Assembly: GCF_020966755.1 (NCBI RefSeq)
Contig: NZ_JAJKFT010000010.1
Span: 1,116,001-1,180,000, forward strand
From: Blastopirellula sediminis
GTDB taxonomy: Bacteria; Planctomycetota; Planctomycetia; Pirellulales; Pirellulaceae
Direction: 5' to 3'
Length of the DNA: 64,000 nt
In this document: positions 57,279 through 64,000 of the stretch, piece after piece
Layout: each line of letters opens with the position of its first letter
How positions within the stretch are numbered: position 1 is the stretch's first letter
The notes under the pieces: generated by a model
Database searches by the model: none
Seen by the model: only the letters and a program-made list of their open reading frames with translations
Told to the model about the DNA's origin: nothing
Program-made: the position numbers and the translations under genes

Positions 57279-58334
57279 ATGACGCCCCATTTGCTGCAAA
57301 CGCTTGATTTACCCTCACTCCAGGCCCTCGTCGTTGAATGGGGGCTCCCCAAATTCCGAGCGCAGCAAATCCGCAGCTGGATCGTGGAAAATCGGGCCGA
57401 GTCGTTTGACGACATGGCCAATCTTCCCAAGGCCCTGCGTGGACAACTGGCCGAAAAGGCGCAGCTTTGGACCACCAAAATCGCCCGGCATACGACCGCG
57501 GCCGATGGGACCGAGAAGCTCCTTCTTCAGCTTCATGACGGGGGCCGGATCGAATGCGTCCTCTTGCGCGATGGCGATCGCCGGACCATTTGCATCAGTT
57601 CGCAGGTTGGCTGCGCCATGGGGTGCGTCTTCTGCGCGAGCGGATTGGACGGGGTCGAACGGAACCTGACGGTCGGCGAGATCATCGAGCAGATGTTGCG
57701 GCTGCAGCGACTGCTGCCGGTCGGCGAACGTCTGAGCCACATCGTCGTGATGGGCATGGGAGAGCCGCTGGCCAACATCGACCGGCTGCTGCCGGCGCTC
57801 GACTTCGCTTCGGCCGAAGATGGTCTGGGGATCAGTCACCGCCGGATCACGATCTCGACGGTCGGTTTGCCCCCGGCGATTCGGCGGCTCGCTGATCGCG
57901 ATAGTCGGTACCACTTGGCGGTCTCGCTGCACGCACCAGATGATGAACTCCGCAATCAGATCGTGCCGACCAACAAGAAGATCGGCATCCAGACGATTCT
58001 CGAAGCGGCCGATCATTACTTCGAAGTCTCGGGGCGGCGACTGACGTTTGAATACGTCCTTTTGGCCGACCTGAACGATCAGCCGGAACATGCCCATCGG
58101 CTCGCGCGTTTGCTGCGCGGACGACCGGCGCTACTCAACATCATCCCCTACAATCCGGTCGCTGGTCTGCCGTATCGGACGCCGAGCAAAGAGGCGCAGC
58201 ACGAGTTTCGCGCGATCCTGGAGAACGCCGGACTGACGGTTAAGTTCCGTCAGAAGAAAGGGGACAAGATCAACGCAGCGTGCGGTCAACTACGCCGAAA
58301 TACCCCGGAAAACCTGGTGCAAATCACCAGTTAA
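57279..58334 (+). CDS. rlmN: dual-specificity RNA methyltransferase RlmN
   Basis: A 351-residue radical-SAM enzyme that methylates C2 of A2503 in 23S rRNA and A37 in some tRNAs. The cluster motif is GCAMGCVFC (Cys112, Cys116, Cys119). INAACGQLR near the C-terminus carries the conserved cysteine that forms the methyl adduct. VVMGMGEPLANID, ISTVGLPPAIRRL and LAVSLHAPDDELRNQIVP are also typical. AAGGG upstream supports the ATG at 57279; the frame before it adds 16 unsupported residues. The operon at 57102 runs divergently. Confidence 0.96.
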   Translation: MTPHLLQTLDLPSLQALVVEWGLPKFRAQQIRSWIVENRAESFDDMANLPKALRGQLAEKAQLWTTKIARHTTAADGTEKLLLQLHDGGRIECVLLRDGDRRTICISSQVGCAMGCVFCASGLDGVERNLTVGEIIEQMLRLQRLLPVGERLSHIVVMGMGEPLANIDRLLPALDFASAEDGLGISHRRITISTVGLPPAIRRLADRDSRYHLAVSLHAPDDELRNQIVPTNKKIGIQTILEAADHYFEVSGRRLTFEYVLLADLNDQPEHAHRLARLLRGRPALLNIIPYNPVAGLPYRTPSKEAQHEFRAILENAGLTVKFRQKKGDKINAACGQLRRNTPENLVQITS

Positions 58335-58347
58335 ATGTCTTTTCTTA

Positions 58348-58454
58348 GGCGCCATGCTTTCGCGGCGTCTTCGCCGAGTAAGCATGTCTTCGCCCTGGTA
58401 GAACGGCATTGAAGACATGCTCTTCCCACGAAGACGCGGTAAGAGGATGGCGCC
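58348..58454. repeat. 107-bp palindromic element, copy 1
   Basis: The element opens and ends in GGCGCC. Its outer arms of about 44 bases are inverted copies of one another, running from GGCGCCATGCTTTCGCGG through GCATGTCTTC to GAAGACATGCTCTTCC and on to GGATGGCGCC. A second copy lies at 62595-62700. It separates rlmN from the membrane-protein gene and has no coding content. Confidence 0.85.
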
Positions 58455-58466
58455 AGCCATCGAAAC

Positions 58467-59204
58467 CTAGTACAGCCAGTACCAACCCCATTCAACCGTC
58501 AGGTTGACGCAGAGGGCGAGGAACAAGCTCATCCCGATGTAGTGGCCCAGGTCGCGCTTCTCACGCAGGGCCAGGTCGACCGTCGCGGCCATCACCGTTT
58601 GTGCGGCGGCTGCGGCGGCCAAGACGATGACGCAGCGGCTCGCCCAGAAGAAAGCGCCAGGCATCATGTCGGTCGGCGAAAAGATGTCCATCGAGGCGAT
58701 CGCCAACTGCGGCAGGGCGAACGTAAACGTCACCAGCTTCCAGCGCATCTTGGGGATCATCGCCGTGGTGATCATCCCGGCCGACCAGATCATCACGCTC
58801 AGCACGGCGGCGGCCGGATCGAGCAGCGGCTTCAAAAACGCTGGGCTGGCCCACGAGAGCCAGATGAACTCGCGGGTGAAATAGAACGGCACGTAGAGCA
58901 TCGCCAGCAACATCAGGTAGTTGCCCGGCGACCAGGCGGTTCGCAGGTCGAGCTTCTTACGGCGCGTGAACCAGCGCCACGCGATCAACATGCTGATCAC
59001 GCCGACGGTGATATTGACTGACGCAAAGGTAGCGTAGGCGACGTTCGCGTCATCCATATTGCCGGCGAAGTCAAACCCGGCGTACTTCAAAAACGCCGTA
59101 GAAAAACTAAGCCCTACGCAAATCAACGACGTCGCGACGATCAAATCGCTGACCGAAATCGTGAGCGATCCCGGCGCAATGAATCTTCGTTTCGGTGGGG
59201 TCAT
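58467..59204 (-). CDS. multi-pass membrane protein of unknown function
   Basis: A 245-residue protein with at least six hydrophobic helices, starting at about residue 20 (VSDLIVATSLICVGLSFSTA) and ending in LVLF/LALCVNLTVEWGWYWLY. Interhelix loops are short and basic. No family signature is recognised. It lies alone, ends near the 107-bp palindromic element and has a long noncoding region upstream. Confidence 0.75.
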   Translation of the reverse strand: MTPPKRRFIAPGSLTISVSDLIVATSLICVGLSFSTAFLKYAGFDFAGNMDDANVAYATFASVNITVGVISMLIAWRWFTRRKKLDLRTAWSPGNYLMLLAMLYVPFYFTREFIWLSWASPAFLKPLLDPAAAVLSVMIWSAGMITTAMIPKMRWKLVTFTFALPQLAIASMDIFSPTDMMPGAFFWASRCVIVLAAAAAAQTVMAATVDLALREKRDLGHYIGMSLFLALCVNLTVEWGWYWLY

Positions 59205-59730
59205 CGAGTCAAGAATTGGCTGAATTGGAAGTTCCGCCGCGCTCGCCCGCCAGGAACGTCGACAGAGAAGAAAAGGAATCGCAAACTGGACAAAAAGTCC
59301 GGAATCGCCGCCCCGAAGTTCCTAGCCTCTTGCTCGAAAATCGTCGCCGCCACTCGCGTAGTTCACTCTCTAATGATACCAGTAACCCCGTGAAATCAAG
59401 CGCGTTTCGGCGGCGTCAGGGATTTTGCGAGATAACACATCGAAAGAAATCGCAATTTCGCATCTTTTAGTATTCCTTTCGCGCTAACGCCTTCTAGCGG
59501 TGGATTAAGGGTTGTTAATCTAACAAGTGTCCACCTGACGTATCGGTCAAAACTGATCATTCTTTGGCCAGCGGTCGACCGTATCAGCGGCTCAAAACGG
59601 GTTCCGCCGTTTTCTCCCGATCGCTAGCAACTTTCCGGTCAGCGAAGGTAACCCGATAGCGGCGGTGGTATGATCGAACTACCCCGCTGACTCCCACCTT
59701 GAACGCCCTTTGTCTGGAAGGTCCCGCTGC
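59205..59730. other. intergenic region between divergent genes
   Basis: About 526 bases with no gene. A seven-pair hairpin AAAACGG/CCGTTTT lies at 59594-59613. The tract at 59390-59540 is AT-rich and likely contains promoters of both flanking genes. GGAAGG ten bases before 59731 is the ribosome site of the esterase. Confidence 0.45.
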
Positions 59731-60639
59731 ATGATTCGCTTGGCTCCGCTCGCACTGTTATTGGTCGGTTTCGCTTCGGTCCTTTTCGCCGCCGACTCTG
59801 ACTACGAGCTCAGCGCGGACTCGACTCGCAAGGAAGGGGTTCCCAAGGGAGAAGTGATCCAGCGGACGTTCGCCGACAGCAAAGTCTTCCCCGGCACGTC
59901 GCGCGATTACTACCTTTACATCCCGGCGCAGTACGACGGCAAAACTCCGGCGGCGGTGATGGTCTTTCAGGATGGGCATGCTTACGTCGGCGAGAACGGT
60001 CAGTTTCGGGCGCCGGCCGTGATGGACAACCTGATTGCCGAAGGGGCGATGCCGGTCACGATCGGCATCTTTCTGAACCCTGGCCACAAGGGAGAGAGTA
60101 AGATCGAATCGCCGTGGCGCTCCAACAATCGGAGCTTCGAGTACGACACCCTAAGCGGCGACTACGCGACGTTTGTGATCGACGAGATCCTCCCCTCCAT
60201 CGCCAAAGAGTACCAGTTGACCGACAACCCGAACCTCCGTGCGATCTGCGGCATCTCTTCGGGCGGCATCTGCGCCTTCACCGTCGCTTGGGAGCGGCCG
60301 GACCAGTTTCACAAAGTGATGAGCCACGTCGGCAGCTTCACCAACATCCGGGGCGGCAACGTTTACCCGGCGCTAATTCGCAAGACCGAGCCGAAGCCGC
60401 TCCGCATCTTCCTGCAAGATGGCGAAAACGACGTCGACAACGAACATGGCAACTGGTGGCTCTCGAACCTGCAAATGGAAAAGGCGCTGGCCTACAAAAA
60501 GTACGACTACAAGTTCGTCGGCGGTACAGGAGAACATAGCGGCGTGCACGGCGGAGCGATCTTGCCGGAGTCGCTGCGGTGGTTGTGGCGTGGATGGCAG
60601 GAAGAGAAGGTAGTTTCGCGATTTCAGGAAACGCCGTAG
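59731..60639 (+). CDS. secreted esterase (enterochelin-esterase-like alpha/beta hydrolase)
   Basis: A 302-residue exported alpha/beta hydrolase. A signal peptide covers residues 1-21. RDYYLYIPAQYDGKTPAAVM is the first strand pair, and ICGISSGGICAFTVAWERPD carries the nucleophilic serine in GxSxGG; FLQDGENDVDN supplies the acid and EHSGVHGGAILPESLRWLW the histidine. This is the Fes/esterase-D style seen in feruloyl and acetyl-xylan esterases. The natural substrate is unknown. The ATG at 59731 has GGAAGG upstream; a TTG at 59710 is rejected. Confidence 0.88.
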   Translation: MIRLAPLALLLVGFASVLFAADSDYELSADSTRKEGVPKGEVIQRTFADSKVFPGTSRDYYLYIPAQYDGKTPAAVMVFQDGHAYVGENGQFRAPAVMDNLIAEGAMPVTIGIFLNPGHKGESKIESPWRSNNRSFEYDTLSGDYATFVIDEILPSIAKEYQLTDNPNLRAICGISSGGICAFTVAWERPDQFHKVMSHVGSFTNIRGGNVYPALIRKTEPKPLRIFLQDGENDVDNEHGNWWLSNLQMEKALAYKKYDYKFVGGTGEHSGVHGGAILPESLRWLWRGWQEEKVVSRFQETP

Positions 60640-60681
60640 CAAGTCGTGAATCCATCTTCATCAAGCGAACTGGGGTAGCGG

Positions 60682-61047
60682 ATGGTTGGCGACATCGATT
60701 CCGATTCGTCTGAAAAGTACGAAGCGATGGCGGAAACGCTCAAGCGAATCTCGCTGTCGTATCCCGAAGATTCCGCCGAGCGGCGAGCCATTTTTGCGGC
60801 CGCCAGGGCGCTTGCTTCCGAGTTTCACGCCGAGTCGCGCCGCCAGTATGAAGAATTCCTCCAAGAGTTTCCGGTCACTGACGCGATGATCGACACGGCG
60901 CTCGCCGCGACCGCCAATTCGCCCGAAGGTACGATGGCGTCGGTCCATGGGGAGATGTGGGTGCTGGTGATCGATCCCGACGGCAAACGCCGGCTGATTC
61001 GTCCGAACCTGATTCACTGGGACGAAGAGGATGCGCTCGACAAGTAA
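60682..61047 (+). CDS. hypothetical cytosolic protein
   Basis: A 121-residue protein with GGGG as a weak ribosome site. No family is recognised. The N-terminal half is helical and acidic (YEAMAETLKRISLSYPEDSA), and the C-terminus (EMWVLVIDPDGKRRLIRPNL) reads like two beta-strands. It lies between the esterase and glutamate decarboxylase on the same strand, 42 and 132 bases away. Confidence 0.6.
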   Translation: MVGDIDSDSSEKYEAMAETLKRISLSYPEDSAERRAIFAAARALASEFHAESRRQYEEFLQEFPVTDAMIDTALAATANSPEGTMASVHGEMWVLVIDPDGKRRLIRPNLIHWDEEDALDK

Positions 61048-61179
61048 CGCCGTCGACATCCGCGCTGCGTCATCCTCTCGATTTTGGTAGCCTATCCGCT
61101 GACGGGCCCAACTCTTTTTGGGTCATCTTCTAGGCGGCTTCGCGTCGCGCTTGGCTCACACTTCCAGGAGGCTCCACCG

Positions 61180-62577
61180 ATGGGTTTGCACGAGAAAGAC
61201 GATCGCCGCGAAGAACTGGATGACGACGTATACGCTTCGACCGATCTGTCGGTCGCGATGCCGAAATACAAATTTCCGCACATCGAGCAAAACCCGCGGC
61301 ACGCTTACTCGGTCGTGCATGACGAACTGATGCTCGACGGCAACTCGCGGCAGAATCTCGCCACGTTCTGCCAGACTTGGCTCGAGCCGGAAGTCCACAA
61401 GTTGATGGACGAATGTCTCGACAAAAACATGATCGACAAGGATGAGTATCCGCAGACCGCCGAGATCGAAGCTCGCTGCGTTCACATGCTGGCCGATCTT
61501 TGGAACTCCCCCTCCGAAGCGAACACGATCGGCTGTTCGACGACCGGTTCGAGCGAAGCGGCGATGCTCGGCGGGATGGCGATGAAGAATCGCTGGAAGG
61601 CGAAGCGCGTCGCCGCCGGCAAAAGCTATGACAAGCCGAACATGATCAGCGGACCGGTCCAGGTTTGCTGGCACAAGTTCGCGCGGTACTGGGATATCGA
61701 ACTCCGCGAAGTCCCGATGGAAGAAGGACGCTTGCTGCTGACGCCCGAGGAAGTAGTGAAGCGGTGCGACGAAAACACAATCGGCGTCGTGCCGACTCTC
61801 GGCGTGACGTTCACTTGTCAGTACGAGCCGATCTTCGAAATCGCGGCGGCGCTCGACGAATTGGAGAAGAAGACCGGCCTCGACATTCCGATTCATGTCG
61901 ATGCGGCGAGCGGCGGTTTTCTCGCCCCATTCTGTGCGCCGGAACTGGTCTGGGATTTTCGACTGCCGCGAGTGAAGTCGATCAACTCGTCGGGACACAA
62001 GTTCGGCCTGGCGCCGCTAGGCGTCGGCTGGGTGATTTGGCGTGAGGAAAAAGACCTGCCGGAAGATTTGATCTTCTGGGTCAATTACCTGGGGGGCAAC
62101 ATGCGCGATCTGGCGCTGAACTTTTCTCGTCCCGGCGGCCAGGTCGTTTGCCAGTACTACAACTTCTTGCGGCTTGGCCGCGACGGCTATCGGAAGATTC
62201 ATTCGGCCTGTTACGACACGGCGTCTTACTTGGCCGAAGAGATCGACAAGCTTGGACTGTTCGACGTCATCTACGACGGCGATCGCCGCAGCGGCATTCC
62301 GGCCCTTTGCTGGAAGTTGAAGCCCGGCGTCGATCCTGGCTTCTCGCTTTACGATCTGGCCGATCGATTGTGCACCCGCGGTTGGCAAGTTCCGGCCTAC
62401 TCGCTCCCTGCCGATCAAAGCGACCAGGTGATCCAGCGGATCCTGGTTCGTCATGGGGTGAGCCGCGATCTGGGAACGCTGCTGCTCGAAGATATGAAGC
62501 GGTCGATCGAGTACTTTGAAGGGCACCCGGTCAGCTCGCCGCTAAGCGAAGAAGAAGCGGGCGGGTTTCATCACTAG
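61180..62577 (+). CDS. gadB: glutamate decarboxylase
   Basis: A 465-residue PLP enzyme that turns glutamate into GABA and consumes a proton, giving acid resistance. [19 protein letters not shown] is the cofactor region; [15 protein letters not shown] and [16 protein letters not shown] hold the Schiff-base Lys274. AGGAGG eight bases before the ATG at 61180 decides the start. The protein ends in GFHH: in E. coli GadB a histidine next to the C-terminus closes the active site at neutral pH, so similar pH control is possible here (inference). No GadC-type antiporter gene is visible nearby. Confidence 0.95.
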   Translation: MGLHEKDDRREELDDDVYASTDLSVAMPKYKFPHIEQNPRHAYSVVHDELMLDGNSRQNLATFCQTWLEPEVHKLMDECLDKNMIDKDEYPQTAEIEARCVHMLADLWNSPSEANTIGCSTTGSSEAAMLGGMAMKNRWKAKRVAAGKSYDKPNMISGPVQVCWHKFARYWDIELREVPMEEGRLLLTPEEVVKRCDENTIGVVPTLGVTFTCQYEPIFEIAAALDELEKKTGLDIPIHVDAASGGFLAPFCAPELVWDFRLPRVKSINSSGHKFGLAPLGVGWVIWREEKDLPEDLIFWVNYLGGNMRDLALNFSRPGGQVVCQYYNFLRLGRDGYRKIHSACYDTASYLAEEIDKLGLFDVIYDGDRRSGIPALCWKLKPGVDPGFSLYDLADRLCTRGWQVPAYSLPADQSDQVIQRILVRHGVSRDLGTLLLEDMKRSIEYFEGHPVSSPLSEEEAGGFHH

Positions 62578-62594
62578 TCTCGTGCGGATCGAAT

Positions 62595-62700
62595 GGCGCC
62601 ATGCTCTTGCGGCGTCTTCGCCGGATGAGCATGTCTTCAATACGTTAAGCCGGGGCAAAGACATGCTCTTTCCGCGAAGACGCGGTAAGAGCATGGCGCC
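62595..62700. repeat. 107-bp palindromic element, copy 2
   Basis: Second copy of the element at 58348. Arms of about 44 bases: GGCGCCATGCTCTTGCGG... pairs with ...GGTAAGAGCATGGCGCC. Arms agree better with each other than in copy 1. It lies between gadB and the convergent gene at 62724 and could act as a bidirectional transcript-end structure. Confidence 0.85.
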
Positions 62701-62723
62701 AAGGCTAGGGATTCGGAGACCGT

Positions 62724-63275
62724 TCACACCGCTTTGAATTGAACCGGCCCCCGCTTTTTCAGCAGACGCTGAAAGATGCGGCGAATCGCGGGAAGCTCGC
62801 TTTCTTCGATCGAGCGACGAAACTGCGGCTGATGGACGAGCCAGAGCCACATCAAAAAATCGGGATGCTCCGGTGGCAACGGCTGGGCGCCGCTCCAGTG
62901 GACCGGGCTCCCATTCTCGTCGGACCAACCGCCGCAGCGGATCATCAACTGACGACCTTCCCACCAATAAAACATCGGTCGGTACCAACACGAAGAGCTC
63001 TTCGATTCGCTTCGTTGGTCGTCAAGCGGCGGATCGCCATACAGTTCGTTGATCCGGGCGTCGATCCACGCATCGGTTCGCCGGACGAAGCGTAATACCG
63101 TCCTGCGAAAGAACAGCATCTGGGAAATCGCTTGTTCGTCGGGGGGCGAATCGGCGCCGACCAGCAGTTGCTCGTTCTGGAATCGCATCGGCGCGATGTG
63201 GAATCTGCGCGCGGTCGACTCCGGCAGAACTTCGACAAGATCCCGATAGGGAGATGCAAGAGTGGAAGATAACAT
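62724..63275 (-). CDS. stand-alone GspE-N/MshEN-like domain protein
   Basis: A 183-residue cytosolic protein. Residues about 9-80 (YRDLVEVLPESTARRFHIAP, QLLVGADSPPDEQAISQMLF) resemble the N-terminal domain of type II secretion or pilus ATPases (T2SSE_N/MshEN), a module that can bind cyclic di-GMP. The ATPase domain is missing. The C-terminal half (YWWEGRQLMIRCGGWSDENG, FLMWLWLVHQPQFRRS) is not recognised. AAGGGGATCG before the ATG at 63275 is a good ribosome site. It may be a c-di-GMP receptor adaptor (inference). Confidence 0.7.
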   Translation of the reverse strand: MLSSTLASPYRDLVEVLPESTARRFHIAPMRFQNEQLLVGADSPPDEQAISQMLFFRRTVLRFVRRTDAWIDARINELYGDPPLDDQRSESKSSSCWYRPMFYWWEGRQLMIRCGGWSDENGSPVHWSGAQPLPPEHPDFLMWLWLVHQPQFRRSIEESELPAIRRIFQRLLKKRGPVQFKAV

Positions 63276-63563
63276 CGATCCCCTTTCGCGTTGGAACTGA
63301 GAACCTCTATTACCCGTCTCCCCGATTCTAACAATAAGATAGGGAGGGAAGGCAAGCGTTTGGTCGACGAAAGTTCGCAGGAAACGGGCTCACGTCATCG
63401 TACGCTTGTCGTATGAAGATCGATGTTGCTATCACCTCTACTTTCGATATTCACAGCGAAGATCGAATCTCATTTTTGCTGACATCCAATCTGCCGGCGG
63501 CTATGATACCGGTACCTCTCCCATTTCCCTCGATGGACTCTCCCAGGCCAGGAGACATACGTG

Positions 63564-64000
63564 ATGCTGCGGAGAATTCTTGGCGCCTTCGTCGTTTGCT
63601 GTTGGGCGGCGATCTGCGCCCATGCGGAAGAAGCGGGGCCGACGCTCGATCAACTGGCCGAGAAGACCGCGGCGAACGTCGCGGCGTTTGACAATCTGTA
63701 CTGCGAATTCGACGTCAAGATTGGGCATGCGACTTCCGACAAAGATTTCAGAAACGTCAGTTTTCAAAAGCTAAACGGCGTTGGTCATGGAGTCTGGGCG
63801 AAGAAGGGGCCGATCGAGCTCTACGACTTTCGCCAGGAGGGGGAATCAAATTGGGAGCAAGGGACCCACTTCGCCTATGGACCGGTGATCTATACCGAAG
63901 CGCTGATTCGCTACCCCGGCTATGAAATGCGGATCCAAAAAAATGCGGTGATCACTTCGGCGCCGAACGACGGCTGTCATCCTCGCATGGATCCCCTGTC
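63564..64000 (+). CDS. secreted protein, N-terminal part (cut by window edge)
   Basis: An open frame of at least 145 codons that runs to the window edge. The ATG at 63564 follows AGGAG by ten bases; a GTG one codon earlier is possible. MLRRILGAFVVCCWAAICAH is a Sec signal peptide. The visible mature part (LDQLAEKTAANVAAFDNLYC, FQKLNGVGHGVWAKKGPIEL) resembles the N-terminal region of planctomycete exported proteins that carry lipoprotein-localisation-like (LolA-type) folds, but this is only an impression. The 288 bases before it (63276-63563) hold nothing recognised. Confidence 0.75.
   Translation, partial: MLRRILGAFVVCCWAAICAHAEEAGPTLDQLAEKTAANVAAFDNLYCEFDVKIGHATSDKDFRNVSFQKLNGVGHGVWAKKGPIELYDFRQEGESNWEQGTHFAYGPVIYTEALIRYPGYEMRIQKNAVITSAPNDGCHPRMDPL

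Overview
The window looks like a chromosomal segment of a planctomycete, most likely of the Pirellulales (Blastopirellula/Pirellula relatives). The evidence is the protein families present: two DUF1559 proteins with pilin-like N-termini, a Tat-exported DUF1501 protein, a protein of the Verrucomicrobia/Planctomycetes-restricted Minf_1886 family (TIGR04138), many secreted or lipoprotein genes of unknown function, and dispersed palindromic repeats. I found no rRNA or tRNA gene, CRISPR array, transposase or prophage. Gene starts were chosen from Shine-Dalgarno sites, signal peptides and family N-termini; several are GTG or TTG.

Layout. 0-5 kb, minus strand: a secreted-protein fragment, an apiosidase-like glycoside hydrolase and a membrane pyrophosphatase with a large insertion. 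4.8-6.9 kb: tandem duplicated Gly-rich secreted proteins. 7-15.8 kb: a coiled-coil protein, thioredoxin, ArsC-like protein, a PSP1/RicT-like protein, Minf_1886 with a newly noted 54-residue membrane peptide, an orphan GroES, a secreted prenyltransferase-repeat protein and PstS. 15.9-20.7 kb, minus strand: an SLC13/TrkA-C permease, a metallophosphoesterase and an operon containing scpB and a strongly acidic protein. 20.9-28.5 kb, plus strand: a cysteine desulfurase, then dnaA-dnaN-DUF721(DciA)-gyrB, the classic replication-origin neighbourhood. Here DnaA is short and diverged in its ATPase motifs, and the dnaA-dnaN gap is full of inverted repeats.

28.5-43 kb: paired membrane-anchored paralogues, rph, an ankyrin protein, argB-argD-argF, a repeat-rich intergenic stretch, two DUF1559 genes each followed by a lipoprotein gene, an RluA-type pseudouridine synthase, and a membrane thioredoxin-fold protein without the redox cysteines. 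43.9-46.2 kb: the most striking gene, an ammonium transporter fused through a HAMP-like linker to a chemoreceptor signalling domain. 46.3-54 kb: a DUF1877 protein, an RND efflux pair whose pump carries two extra membrane helices, and DUF1501. 54-64 kb: a four-gene operon of unknowns and lipoproteins divergent from rlmN, a membrane protein, an esterase, a glutamate decarboxylase, a stand-alone GspE-N/MshEN-like protein and a secreted protein cut by the window edge.

The candidates for undescribed biology are the Amt-HAMP-MCP receptor, the reduced DnaA with its repeat-rich neighbourhood, the large insertions in the pyrophosphatase and RND pump, and several families of palindromic repeats (GCTAGCGAC family, a 107-bp palindrome in two copies, and REP-like pairs).
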